From: AP-15 sp963781215
GTDB lineage: Bacteria > Pseudomonadota > Alphaproteobacteria > ATCC43930 > CGMCC-115725
Assembly: GCA_963781215.1 (NCBI GenBank)
Contig: CAWAFE010000013.1
Coordinates: 1-64,000, forward strand
DNA length: 64,000 bases
Direction: 5' to 3'
Shown one piece after another: positions 49,486 to 58,940 of this stretch; position 1 is the first letter of the stretch; each line of letters starts with the position of its first letter. The translations under genes were made by a program, and so were the position numbers. The notes below the pieces were generated by a model. It did no database searches and had not been told where the DNA came from. It saw only the letters and a program-made list of their open reading frames with translations.

Positions 49486-50451
49486 CTATTCCAGATCCGC
49501 TTCGGACAATACCTGGGCGAACAGTGCGCGGTCGATGTTGCCTCCCGACTGGATGACCGCGATCCGCTTGCCGGCGAGGCGATGGCGCTCCTGCAGCGCC
49601 GCGGCCAGCGCCGCGGCGCCAGCGCCCTCGGCGAGATTGTGGGTGTCGGTGAACAGGATCCGCATCGCCCGGCGCATCTCCGCCTCGGACACCGTCAGGA
49701 TGCGCGCCGCGCCGCGGCGGATAATGTCGAACGCTTCCGGGTCGGGGACCCGCACGGCGAGTCCGCCGGCCATCGTGTCGGCCGAATTGGTGCTGACCGG
49801 CGCGCCCGCGGCGAATGACAGCGCGTAGGTCGGTGCGTTGGCGGCGACGACGCCGACGATCTGCGTGGTCAAGCCGAGCGCGGCGCGGGCCGCGATCACG
49901 CCCGAGATGCCGCTGCCGAGCCCGATCGGGACATAGACCGTGTCGAGGTCGGGGACTGCGGCGAAAAGTTCGAGCGCATAGCTGGCGACGCCGCGCACCA
50001 GCAACGGATGATAAGACGGGATTAAGTGCAGCCGATTTTGCCGAGCCAGATCGACCGCGTGCTCGTAGGCCGCTTGAAAATCGTGCCCGGCTTCGACCAG
50101 CCGGGCGCCGAATCCCGCCATCGCCCGGTTTTTCTCGACGCTGTTCCCGTGCGGCACGACGATTGTCGCGGCGAGGCCGAGGCGCTGAGCGGCAAGCGCG
50201 ATGCTCTGTCCGTGATTGCCCGTCGTCGCCGTAACAATGCCCGGGATATCCGGCTGCGATCGCCTGATCTCGTCGAGATAGACGAGCCCGCCGCGGATCT
50301 TGAAAGCGCCGATCGGGGTGTGGTTCTCGTGCTTGACCCACAATTCGGCGCCGACCCGACGCGACAATAGCGGCCAGCAATATTGCGGCGTCGGCGGCAC
50401 CACCCGATGCACCAGCTCAGCCGCGGCTTCCAGGGTTTCGAGATCGCTCAT
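49486..50451 (-). CDS. Threonine/serine dehydratase-like PLP enzyme
   Basis: 321 residues, fold type II PLP enzyme. The PLP lysine is in HTPIGAFKIRGGLVYLDEIR, the phosphate loop is PIGLGSGISGVIAA, and SGGN is in VIQSGGNIDR. Near relatives include catabolic threonine dehydratases and the EutB-type hydroxyectoine dehydratase. LLSRRVGAELWVKHENHT is typical of the latter, but no other ectoine genes are here. Start ATG 50451. Divergent from the DUF3604 gene. Confidence 0.86.
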   Translation of the reverse strand: MSDLETLEAAAELVHRVVPPTPQYCWPLLSRRVGAELWVKHENHTPIGAFKIRGGLVYLDEIRRSQPDIPGIVTATTGNHGQSIALAAQRLGLAATIVVPHGNSVEKNRAMAGFGARLVEAGHDFQAAYEHAVDLARQNRLHLIPSYHPLLVRGVASYALELFAAVPDLDTVYVPIGLGSGISGVIAARAALGLTTQIVGVVAANAPTYALSFAAGAPVSTNSADTMAGGLAVRVPDPEAFDIIRRGAARILTVSEAEMRRAMRILFTDTHNLAEGAGAAALAAALQERHRLAGKRIAVIQSGGNIDRALFAQVLSEADLE

Positions 50452-50700
50452 GGGCGCGATTCCTGCTGGTTTTACCCGTCGGGTCAAGCCGTGCCGGATC
50501 GATGTCACGATGCCGCCGGTCAAGTGCACCGATATGGAGTCAGATCATCGGCGGCCGGGCGGAGAGGCGGCACGGGGCGAGACGAAGGGCGCCAATGAAC
50601 CGCGACAACAAAGCGTCCGGCCGGTAAATTTCTTTGCCGCGCCGAGTGAAGAGGTCGGCTGTGGGTTTTCCGCGCGCGGTCGGCGCCCCGAAAGGAGTGG

Positions 50701-52995
50701 GTGAGTGAGATGGAAGCTGCCCCGTCGCTGACGCCGTGGTGGGCGGACCCGAATCGGGTCAATGATCCCTGGCTGCAGCCGCGGATCGGATGGGTCGAAA
50801 TGACGCCCGATGGCGCCTTTGAGGCGGGGAGCTGGGCGGCGCTGACGATCACCTACACGGCGGGCTATTTCGGCATCGATGATACCGGCGCGGTGCGGGT
50901 CGTGACCCGCTTTGCGACCGATATGGGTCGGCCGCAATTCACCGATCCAGGCGCTGCCAACTATGTCTCCGTCGAGGCCTCGAACAGCGCGCAGCTCGAA
51001 TTGCGCTTCGATCCGAAGGGCCATGTCCGGCCTTGGGACCGGACGATCAATATTCGGGTCTTGCAAGGCTTTCTGCGCGAGGGCGACACCTTGACGATCC
51101 GCCTCGGCGACCGGCGGCAAGGCTCGCCCGGGATGCGGATGCAGACCTTCGTCGAAAAGGACTTTCAGCTTAAAGTCTTTGTCGACCCGATCGCGACCGG
51201 CATCTTCACCGAGGTGCCGAGCTCGCCACGCGTCGATATCGTGCCGGGCGAGCCGGCGGTCTGGAAGGTGATCCTGCCGACCGGGCTGCGGCTCGGCACG
51301 CCTTTCCGCCTCTGCCTCAAAGCCGAGGACCGCTGGGGCAACCCGGCGCCGACGAATCACCGCACATTGAGGCTCATCCCGTCAATGCCGGTGGCGGGGC
51401 TGCCACAGGTAGTCGTTTTCGGCCGCGGCAGTCCCACCCTGGTCCTCGAGGGTCTGACGGCCATGGCGCCGGGCGACCTGACCATGTCACTCGCGGGCGA
51501 AGACGGCGATATCCTCGCCCAGTCGAACCCGATGTGCATCGTCGAGACAGCGCCGCTCTTGCCTTATTGGGGCGACCTGCATGGGCAGAGCGAAGAGACG
51601 ATCGGCACCGCCTCGGCCCTCCATTATTTCCATTTCGCGCGGGACCGCGCCTTTCTCGACGTGGTAGGCCATCAGGGCAACGACTTTCAGATCACTCGCG
51701 GCTTTTATGAGACGTTGAATGCGCTGACCCGCGAATTCCACGTGCCACGGTGTTTCATCACATTGCCCGGCTACGAGTGGTCCGGCAATACCGGGCTCGG
51801 CGGCGACCGGAACGTCTATTTTGCCGACGAAAACGATGCGATCCACCGCTCCTCGCACGCCCTCGTCTCCGACCAGAACGACCTCGACACCGACTGCACC
51901 TCGGCGGCCGAATTGTTTCGCCGCCTCGAAGGCTACGACGCTGTGGTCAACGCACATGTCGGCGGCCGATACGCCGATGTCCGCATCGCCCATGACGGCA
52001 GGGTCGAGCGCTCGATGGAAATTCATTCCGCCTGGGGCACCTTCGAATGGCTGCTCTATGACGCGCTCGACATGGGCTATCGCGTCGGTGTCGTCGCAAA
52101 CAGCGATGACCACAAAGGGCGGCCGGGCGCGAGCTATCCGGGCGCCTCGACCTTTGGCTCCTATGGCGGCCTGACCTGCCTGCTGCTGCCCGAGCTGACG
52201 CGCGCGGCGGTCATCGACTGCCTGCGCCGGCGCCATCATTACGGCACCACCGGCAACCGCATGGTGCTCGACGTCCGCGCCCATTTCGACCAGCCGGCGG
52301 AACTGTTCGACGAGGACCCGGCGCTCGGCGCGACCCGCTCCCACCCGGTGCGCGAGGCGATGATGGGCGACATCCTGCGATCTCTCGATCGAGAGGTGAC
52401 GCTCGCGGTGCGCGTCGTTGGGTCGGCGCCGATCGAGCGCATCGAGCTGCGCCGCGGGCGCGAGGTGATCGAGACCTTCCGTCCCTACCATACGTCCGCC
52501 GACAGCCGGCGGCTGCGGGTAATATGGGAGGGTGCCGAATACCGCGGCCGCGGCCGGCAGACGATCTGGGACGGCAGGGCGACGGTCTATGGCAATGCGA
52601 TCGCCGAAATCAGGCCGATCAATTTTTGGAACCCCGATAAGCGCATCAATCGGGACGGCAGCCATCTCGAATGGGAGGCGCTGACCACCGGTAATTTCGG
52701 CGGCTTCGACCTTTATCTGGGCGAGCCAGATGCCGGCCGGATCGAGGTCCATACGGCGCATGCGACCATAAGTCTGCCGGTAGCCGAGATCGGTGACGAG
52801 CCCGTGCTCCGCGACGCCGGCGGGCTCGGCCGAAGGCTCAGCCTTTGCCGACTGCCAGAGCGGCTGACCGAATACCGGATCGATCTCGAGCGGCGCCTGC
52901 CGCTCGCCGACCCCGGCGACAGCCCGTTCTATGTGGCGGTCGTACAAGAGGACGGCTATCAGGCCTGGTCGAGCCCGATCTATCTGATCCCGTGA
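50701..52995 (+). CDS. DUF3604 family protein
   Basis: 764 residues. N-terminal beta-rich part (residues about 30-280) resembles an immunoglobulin-type domain. The central part begins PYWGDLHGQSEETIGTASAL, with HQGNDFQITRGFYETLNALT, TLPGYEWSGNTGLGGDRNVY and VVANSDDHKGRPGASYPGAS. These histidines and aspartates resemble a PHP-type metal site, so a metal-dependent hydrolase is plausible. No signal peptide is seen. The GTG start follows AAGGAG by a few bases. Precedes a Tat-type binding protein; the substrate is unknown. Confidence 0.85.
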   Translation: MSEMEAAPSLTPWWADPNRVNDPWLQPRIGWVEMTPDGAFEAGSWAALTITYTAGYFGIDDTGAVRVVTRFATDMGRPQFTDPGAANYVSVEASNSAQLELRFDPKGHVRPWDRTINIRVLQGFLREGDTLTIRLGDRRQGSPGMRMQTFVEKDFQLKVFVDPIATGIFTEVPSSPRVDIVPGEPAVWKVILPTGLRLGTPFRLCLKAEDRWGNPAPTNHRTLRLIPSMPVAGLPQVVVFGRGSPTLVLEGLTAMAPGDLTMSLAGEDGDILAQSNPMCIVETAPLLPYWGDLHGQSEETIGTASALHYFHFARDRAFLDVVGHQGNDFQITRGFYETLNALTREFHVPRCFITLPGYEWSGNTGLGGDRNVYFADENDAIHRSSHALVSDQNDLDTDCTSAAELFRRLEGYDAVVNAHVGGRYADVRIAHDGRVERSMEIHSAWGTFEWLLYDALDMGYRVGVVANSDDHKGRPGASYPGASTFGSYGGLTCLLLPELTRAAVIDCLRRRHHYGTTGNRMVLDVRAHFDQPAELFDEDPALGATRSHPVREAMMGDILRSLDREVTLAVRVVGSAPIERIELRRGREVIETFRPYHTSADSRRLRVIWEGAEYRGRGRQTIWDGRATVYGNAIAEIRPINFWNPDKRINRDGSHLEWEALTTGNFGGFDLYLGEPDAGRIEVHTAHATISLPVAEIGDEPVLRDAGGLGRRLSLCRLPERLTEYRIDLERRLPLADPGDSPFYVAVVQEDGYQAWSSPIYLIP

Positions 52996-53076
52996 GGGCC
53001 GTCGGTCGCGGCGGCTTGCCGCGCGCTAGGGGCGCCTATAGAAACCTGCGGTCAGGGACACCGAGGAGACGACGAT

Positions 53077-54357
53077 ATGGACGTCACGTCACGCCGTGGA
53101 TTTATGAAGCTCGCGGGGCTCGGGGCGATGGGCGCGGCGATCGGCCCGCTTCCGGCATCGGCCGCCACCAAGTCGCTGACGATGCTGCACGAGAGTTCGT
53201 TCATCAAGGTTTTCGACGAATACTTCCAGAAAAACTTGGCGCCGGCATACGAGAAGGAGACCGGCATCAAGGTCAATTACGAATTGACCAGTGTGGGCAG
53301 CCTGCCGACCCGGATCAGCACGGCCACCGAGACCGGCTCGGGGGCGGATGTGACGATGATCTTTCTGCTCTACCCGTTCCTCTTCGCGGACAAGCTCCAG
53401 GATGTCAGCGACATCGCCGAGGAGGCCGGGAAGAAGCAGGGCGGCTGGTACGACGTCGCCAAGGAAGCCGCCGTCGTCAACGGTAAATGGAAGGCGGTGC
53501 CGTTCAGCAATATCGGCCAGCTGATGAATTGGCGCACCGACTGGTTCGCCGAAATCGGCGTCAAGAAGTTTCCGGAGACCTGGGAGGAGCTCTACGAGGC
53601 CGGCAAGAAATTGAAGGCCAAGGATCATCCCTTCGGCTTCGAGCTCGGCCACGGCTTTGGCGACAACCATGGCTGGATCTACCCGCTCCTGTGGTCCTAT
53701 GGCGGGCACGAGGTCGAGGCCGACGGCAAGACCGTGGTAATCGATTCCGACGAGACCGCGCGCGCCGTAGATTTCGCCCGCAAATTCTTCAAGGATACGA
53801 TGCTCGACGACGTGCTCGGCTGGACCGACGTCAGCAACAACAAGGCCTACCTCTCCGAGCAGATCTCGTGCACCAACAACGCCGAGAGCATCCTCTGGGT
53901 GGCCAAGCGCGACTTTCCAGAGATCGCCAAGGTCACCGATCAATCCCAGAACCCGGCCGGGCCGAAGGGCCGGTTTCACCTGATGAACTCGATCTGCCAT
54001 TCGGTCTTCAATTTCGGCCCGGCGCAGCAGGAGGCGCACGACTTTCTGCGCTGGTTGACCGACGAAAAGCAGCTCGGCCCGTGGTACGCCTCTGCCGACA
54101 CCTATTATCAGCCGCTGCTGCACGGCTACGACGACGCGCCGATGTGGCAGGTCGAGCCGCGCAACATCCCCTACCGCGACGCGATCGCGACCGCGCATCT
54201 GCCGGGCTGGCCGGCGCCGCCGAACCAGCAACTGGCGGCGAGTGTCGCCAAATACGTCGTCGTCGACATGTTCGCCAAGGCCTGCGCCGGCGCCACGACC
54301 AAGGACGTGATCAAGAACGCCGAAGCGCAGCTCAAGGAGATCTACCGCGGGACTTGA
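53077..54357 (+). CDS. Extracellular solute-binding protein family 1
   Basis: 426 residues. Tat-type signal TSRRGFMKLAGLGAMGAAIG, cleavage near ASAA. Sugar-binding SBP_bac_1 pattern: YELTSVGSLPTRISTATETG, FLLYPFLFADKLQDVSDIAE, AVPFSNIGQLMNWRTDWFAE. Its usual MalF/MalG-type permeases are not in the window. Ligand unknown; the neighbouring DUF3604 protein suggests a shared substrate. Confidence 0.93.
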   Translation: MDVTSRRGFMKLAGLGAMGAAIGPLPASAATKSLTMLHESSFIKVFDEYFQKNLAPAYEKETGIKVNYELTSVGSLPTRISTATETGSGADVTMIFLLYPFLFADKLQDVSDIAEEAGKKQGGWYDVAKEAAVVNGKWKAVPFSNIGQLMNWRTDWFAEIGVKKFPETWEELYEAGKKLKAKDHPFGFELGHGFGDNHGWIYPLLWSYGGHEVEADGKTVVIDSDETARAVDFARKFFKDTMLDDVLGWTDVSNNKAYLSEQISCTNNAESILWVAKRDFPEIAKVTDQSQNPAGPKGRFHLMNSICHSVFNFGPAQQEAHDFLRWLTDEKQLGPWYASADTYYQPLLHGYDDAPMWQVEPRNIPYRDAIATAHLPGWPAPPNQQLAASVAKYVVVDMFAKACAGATTKDVIKNAEAQLKEIYRGT

Positions 54358-54445
54358 GGCTGGCGCGGCAAACCTCCAAACGGCTGGTCCGAACCCCTCT
54401 TTACGTGCGGCGGTATTCATCGGCGAGCCGCCGCCAGCGCAGGCA

Positions 54446-55480
54446 ATGACCGCCGCCCGCTGGATCCGCGAACTCGCCGCCGCGTCGGCCGGCGAATTGC
54501 CGCGCGGCGTCTACGGTTATGTACTGGCGGCGAGCGGCTGGCACCAGCTCCTGCTGGTGGCGCTGACGGTCGGCGTCTTTCTGCTCGAAATCGTCCCGCT
54601 CGAGCTGCAGCGCCGCATCGTCAACGATCTGGTCAAGGATCGCCCTTACCGCTGGGTAGTCATGCTGTGCGCCGTCTACGCCGGCGTCGTTCTGGTTCAG
54701 GGCGGCACCAAGCTCGGGCTCAACATCTACCGCAGCTGGGTCGGCGAGGAGGCCAAGCGCGACCTGCGCCGGCGCATTCATTCCGCCGTCGAAGCGCCGG
54801 CGCCCGGCTCGCCCGCGGCCGAGGCGCAAGGGATCGCGATCTCGATGATCGTCGCCGAAGTCGAGCCGATCGGCGGCTTTGTCGGCGAGAGCGTGTCCGA
54901 GCCGCTGCTGCAAGGCGGGATCATGGTCTCGGTGCTGGCCTATCTGGTCCACCTCGATCCGTGGATGGCGCTCGCCGCCTTGACGCTCTTCGTACCGCAA
55001 TTCTTCTTTGTTCCGCTGATGCAGAGTGCGGTCAACCGGCGCACCGGCGCCCGCGTCCAGCTGTTGCGCCAGCTCGGGGTCGGCGTTATCGCCCGGCCCG
55101 ACGGTGGGGACGGCGCCGACGACCAGCGTATCGACCGAGTATTCACCCTGGACATGGGAATCTTTCGGCTCAAGTTCACAATGAATTTCTTGATGAATAT
55201 CTGTAATCACTTGCAGATCGTGTCCGCCCTGCTGATCGGCGGCTGGTGGGTCTTCACTGACCGGCTCGAAATCGGCGGTGTGGTCGCCTTCATCTCCGGG
55301 ATCAGCAGGCTGAACGACCCGTGGGGCGATCTCGTTAACTACTTCCGCGACATCAATGTCACGCAGGTCAAGTATCGGTTGCTGGCGAACGCGGTCGACC
55401 AGCTGAACCCACAAGAACTCCACGCTGCCACGCCCAAAGTCGACGCCCGGGTTCCGGCAGGCATCGGCTCGGCACAATAA
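54446..55480 (+). CDS. ABC exporter-type transmembrane domain protein lacking an ATPase
   Basis: 344 residues. Five or six helices (for example HQLLLVALTVGVFLLEIVPL, WVVMLCAVYAGVVLVQGG, MVSVLAYLVHLDPWMALAAL and HLQIVSALLIGGWWVF), as in type 1 ABC exporters. The frame ends after DINVTQVKYRLLANAVDQLN without Walker A or signature, and none follows in any frame. Relatives of this half-only type exist in alphaproteobacteria as far as I recall. It may pair with an unlinked ATPase, or be a relic. It sits between binding-protein genes for which it would be an unusual permease. Confidence 0.82.
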   Translation: MTAARWIRELAAASAGELPRGVYGYVLAASGWHQLLLVALTVGVFLLEIVPLELQRRIVNDLVKDRPYRWVVMLCAVYAGVVLVQGGTKLGLNIYRSWVGEEAKRDLRRRIHSAVEAPAPGSPAAEAQGIAISMIVAEVEPIGGFVGESVSEPLLQGGIMVSVLAYLVHLDPWMALAALTLFVPQFFFVPLMQSAVNRRTGARVQLLRQLGVGVIARPDGGDGADDQRIDRVFTLDMGIFRLKFTMNFLMNICNHLQIVSALLIGGWWVFTDRLEIGGVVAFISGISRLNDPWGDLVNYFRDINVTQVKYRLLANAVDQLNPQELHAATPKVDARVPAGIGSAQ

Positions 55481-55546
55481 CAAAAAGGGCGAAATTTCCG
55501 CGCTTGCGATACTATCGGCCTCACGTTTCGAGGCTTGGAGGGTGGC

Positions 55547-56890
55547 ATGGGACGGACACGGCTAACACGGCGTACCCTGTTGCAGACGGCGGTCGCGGCC
55601 ACCGCGGTCGGGGTGCCGTTCGTTCGCGGCGCGCATGCGGCGGGGAAGCTCGCCGTCGGCTTTTGGGACCATTGGGTCCCCGGTGCCAACGATACCTTGA
55701 CCAAGCTCTGCCACGAATGGGCCGACAAGGAAAAGGTCGAGATCACGATCGACTTCATCACTTCACAGGGCGACAAATTGATGCTGACCGGTGCCGCCGA
55801 GGAGCAGGCGCGCTCGGGGCACGACATTTTGGGAATGCCGACCTGGTACGCCGCACCCAAGGCGGGAAATCTCGAACCCGTCGACGATTTGGTGAAGGCG
55901 TTAGTCGAGGAGAATGGTGCGGTCAGCGCCGGCCACGAGTATCTGGGCAAGGTCAAGGGCCACTGGATCGCGGTGCCGGCGACGGTCGGCAGCCTGACCC
56001 TGCCGCCTTGCAGCCGCATCGACATGTTCAAGGAATATGTCGGCCTCGACCTGCCCAAGATGTATCCGGTCGGGGCACCCGCGGACAAAGCGCTCGCCGA
56101 CGCCTGGACCTGGGACTTCTTTCTTTCAGCCGCCGAAAAATGCGCCAAGGCCGGGCATCCCTTCGGTATGCCGCTCGGCCAGACCGGCGACTCGGTCAAC
56201 TGGGTGGGCGCGGTCTTCAACGCCTACGGCGCCGAGCTGGTCGACCAGGAAGGCAATATCGTCGTCAAATCCGACGCCACCCGGCAGGTGCTGGAGTGGT
56301 TCAAGAAGCTGGTGCCGTTTCTGCCGCCCGACGTCTTCGCATGGGATGATTCCTCGAACAACAAGTGGCTGATCTCGGGCAAGGGCGCCCTGATCATGAA
56401 CCCGCCCTCGGCCTGGGCGGTGGCGGTGCGCGACGCGCCCAAGGTCGCCGAGCTGTGCTGGACCCACCCCTCGCCCAAGGGGCCAAAGGGCCGGTTTGAT
56501 CCCGGCAATCCGAATTTCTGGGCGATCTGGGGCTTCTCGGCCAACAAATCGGCGGCGAAAAGTCTGTTGATGAACCTCTCGCAGCGCTCCTCGGTGCAGC
56601 AGCTTGTCGCCGCCAGCCACGGCTACGACATTCCGCCCTTCGACAAATTGCACGACTTCAAGACCTGGGAAGAAGAGGCGCCACCCAAGGGCACGATCTA
56701 CAACTACCCGCCGCGGGGCGATGTCGTCGCCTCGATCTCGGGCGCACCGGCGCCGACTCGGATCGGCAACCAGATCTTCGCGCAGGCGACGATGACCAAG
56801 ATGATCGCGCACTGCACGCAGGCCGGCGAGCCGATCGACAAGGCGATCGATTGGGCCGCCGGCGAGCTCGATGGCTTCATGCGGACATAG
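55547..56890 (+). CDS. Extracellular solute-binding protein family 1, paralogue A
   Basis: 447 residues from ATG 55547, six bases after GGAGGG. Tat signal TRRTLLQTAVAATAVGVPFV, cleavage near AHA. Mature start GKLAVGFWDHWVPGANDTLT. It shares about two-thirds of its residues with the next gene by eye (FWDHWVPGANDTLTKLC, NPPSAWAVAVRDAPKVAE, ASHGYDIPPF). No permease lies beside the pair. Possibly binds an oligosaccharide or polyol. Confidence 0.93.
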   Translation: MGRTRLTRRTLLQTAVAATAVGVPFVRGAHAAGKLAVGFWDHWVPGANDTLTKLCHEWADKEKVEITIDFITSQGDKLMLTGAAEEQARSGHDILGMPTWYAAPKAGNLEPVDDLVKALVEENGAVSAGHEYLGKVKGHWIAVPATVGSLTLPPCSRIDMFKEYVGLDLPKMYPVGAPADKALADAWTWDFFLSAAEKCAKAGHPFGMPLGQTGDSVNWVGAVFNAYGAELVDQEGNIVVKSDATRQVLEWFKKLVPFLPPDVFAWDDSSNNKWLISGKGALIMNPPSAWAVAVRDAPKVAELCWTHPSPKGPKGRFDPGNPNFWAIWGFSANKSAAKSLLMNLSQRSSVQQLVAASHGYDIPPFDKLHDFKTWEEEAPPKGTIYNYPPRGDVVASISGAPAPTRIGNQIFAQATMTKMIAHCTQAGEPIDKAIDWAAGELDGFMRT

Positions 56891-57012
56891 ATTGCGATGC
56901 GGACATAGATCGCGGCGGCTATATGTGCTAATATTAGAAACGAGGTTCGCGGACGGGCCAATCATGGAGCGGGCGGTGGAGCGATCCGCCGCGCCGGCGA
57001 GGGAGGGAGAAC

Positions 57013-58359
57013 ATGGACAAGTTTCGGCTTACACGGCGCACGCTGTTGCAGACTGCGGCAACGACGGCGTTGGCGGCGCCATTCGTCCGCGGCGCCTACG
57101 CCGCCGGCAAGCTCACGGTCGGCTTCTGGGACCACTGGGTCCCGGGCGCCAACGACACGCTGACCAAGCTGTGCAATGAATGGGCGGCGAAGGAGAAGGT
57201 CGACATCACCATCGACTACATCACCTCGCAAGCCGACAAGCTCAACCTGACCCAGGCGGCCGAGGCGCAGGCGCGCTCCGGGCACGACATGCTGACCTTC
57301 CTCGCTTGGGCGGCGGCGGCACAGGCCGACAACCTCGAGCCGGTCGACGACATCATGGCCCCCCTGATCGCAGCCAACGGCAAGATCAGTCCGGGCATCG
57401 AGTATGTCGCCAGGCAGAAAGGCCATTGGATCGCGGTGCCGGCGTGTGTTGGCAGCCCGACCTTGCCGTCTTGCGCGCGGATCGACCTGTTCAAGGAAAA
57501 TCTCGGGCTCGATTTGACCAAGATGTACCCGGCCGGCGCGCCGCCCGACGCGGCGCTCGCCGACAACTGGACCTGGGATTTCTTCCTGACCGCGGGCGAG
57601 AAATTCTCCAAGGCGGGTCAGGGCCATCTGTTGGGTGTCGGGCTCGGCGTGACCAACGATTCGGTTAGTTGGATCGATCCGGTGTTTCGCAGCCATGGCG
57701 CCGCGCTGGTCGACCAGGAAGGCAACATCACGGTCAAATCCGACGCCACCCGGCAGGTGCTGGAGTGGTTTCAGAAGTTCGTGCCGTACATGCCGAAAGA
57801 CGCCTTCGCCTGGGACGACGCGTCCAACAACAAGTATCTGATCTCCGGCCAGGGATCGCTGATCTTCAACCCGCCCTCGGCCTGGGCGGTGGCGGTACGA
57901 GACGCGCCGAAGGTCGCCGAGCAATTGTGGACTTTCCCGTCACCGAAGGGGCCGAAGGGCCGTTTCGACGCGGCGGTGCCGTTCTTCTGGGGCACGTGGA
58001 ATTTCTCGCCCAACAAATCGGCGGCGAAGAGCCTCCTGACCTTCCTGTGCCAGCGCTCCTCGGTCGAGCAGACCGTCGCCGCCAGCCACGGCTACGACAT
58101 CCCGCCCTTCGAGGGGCTGCACGACTTCAAGACCTGGGCCGAGGAATCGCCGCCAAAAGGCTCGATCTACAACTATCCGCCGCGCGGCGACGTGACGATG
58201 GTGATCCCCTACAGCCCGGCGCCGGCGCGAATCGCCAACCAGATCTACGCGCAGGCGACGGCGCCCAAGATGATCGCCCAATGCACCGTGCAGGGTAAGA
58301 CGATCGACCAGGCGATCGATTGGGCCGCCTCCGAGCTCGAAGGCTTCAGCCGGGCATAA
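57013..58359 (+). CDS. Extracellular solute-binding protein family 1, paralogue B
   Basis: 448 residues. Tat signal TRRTLLQTAATTALAAPFVR. Very similar to the preceding gene along its whole length; differences cluster in YITSQADKLNLTQAAE and the cleft loops near TFLAWAAAAQADN. Start ATG 57013 follows GGGAGGG. Tandem duplication with divergence is the natural reading. Confidence 0.93.
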   Translation: MDKFRLTRRTLLQTAATTALAAPFVRGAYAAGKLTVGFWDHWVPGANDTLTKLCNEWAAKEKVDITIDYITSQADKLNLTQAAEAQARSGHDMLTFLAWAAAAQADNLEPVDDIMAPLIAANGKISPGIEYVARQKGHWIAVPACVGSPTLPSCARIDLFKENLGLDLTKMYPAGAPPDAALADNWTWDFFLTAGEKFSKAGQGHLLGVGLGVTNDSVSWIDPVFRSHGAALVDQEGNITVKSDATRQVLEWFQKFVPYMPKDAFAWDDASNNKYLISGQGSLIFNPPSAWAVAVRDAPKVAEQLWTFPSPKGPKGRFDAAVPFFWGTWNFSPNKSAAKSLLTFLCQRSSVEQTVAASHGYDIPPFEGLHDFKTWAEESPPKGSIYNYPPRGDVTMVIPYSPAPARIANQIYAQATAPKMIAQCTVQGKTIDQAIDWAASELEGFSRA

Positions 58360-58750
58360 CCGCGACGGCACCTGCACGAAACTGCAAAGCTCGCTCTGAC
58401 GAGGGCGACGTCACAGCGAGTTGTTTAGCTGCCCGTTCCTGCCCGCGGACGGCCAAGGGTCGTGCTTGTCCGCGGCGTCGGGCGACCATCCGGCACTCAG
58501 CTTGTCCATGTGGTTTGGGCGCCCCAAGCCACAGGGTCGGGCTCGACAGCCCTCACACTCCCTATTCGACATCGAGCGGAACATCGCTCTAACCCGGACC
58601 CCGATCTTTATAAGCCGCTTACGATCCATAGGATGGTTACCTCTGGATTCTTAACCCCGGGGAATGCATTTGAAGCGCGCGGACAAACTTCGATCCGCGC
58701 GTGGCACCGCTGACCCGCGCCGGAAGTGGCAAACCTGACGGTATATCGCC
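58360..58750 (+). other. Intergenic region before kdp, with a hairpin
   Basis: 391 bases with no gene. An inverted repeat CGCGCGGA/TCCGCGCG (58676-58683 and 58694-58701) with a ten-base loop lies 50 bases before the first small kdp gene; no T-run follows, so it is not an obvious terminator. It could be an operator for KdpE, but the KdpE site is poorly defined by sequence. Confidence 0.4.
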
Positions 58751-58834
58751 ATGCTCGATTTCATAATGTTGGGGATCGGGGCCGGTTTTTTTGCCCTATC
58801 CGTGCTCTATGTGCTCGCCTGTGAAAGAATGTGA
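58751..58834 (+). CDS. Small membrane protein preceding kdpF
   Basis: 27 residues: MLDFIMLGIGAGFFALSVLY VLACERM. One transmembrane helix with a charged end. Proteins of this pattern (one helix ending VLACERL) commonly precede kdpF in alphaproteobacteria, as far as I recall. Same direction and seven bases from kdpF, so it may be a further small Kdp subunit or a helper. Confidence 0.65.
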   Translation: MLDFIMLGIGAGFFALSVLYVLACERM

Positions 58835-58841
58835 GACGAGA

Positions 58842-58931
58842 ATGCTGCTCGACTATGTCCTGGGCTCGATCGTGACCATCGTCATCATGGTCTATCTCGT
58901 CTACGCGCTTATCAACCCCGAGCGGTTCTAG
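58842..58931 (+). CDS. kdpF: Potassium-transporting ATPase subunit KdpF
   Basis: 29 residues: MLLDYVLGSIVTIVIMVYLV then YALINPERF. One hydrophobic helix; YALINPERF is the classic KdpF ending. Ten bases before kdpA. It stabilises the KdpABC complex. Confidence 0.9.
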   Translation: MLLDYVLGSIVTIVIMVYLVYALINPERF

Positions 58932-58940
58932 GAGACCCCG

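Noticed and set aside
58676..58701. Rho-independent terminator before kdp
   Set aside because: The hairpin has no following T-run and lies before, not after, a gene.
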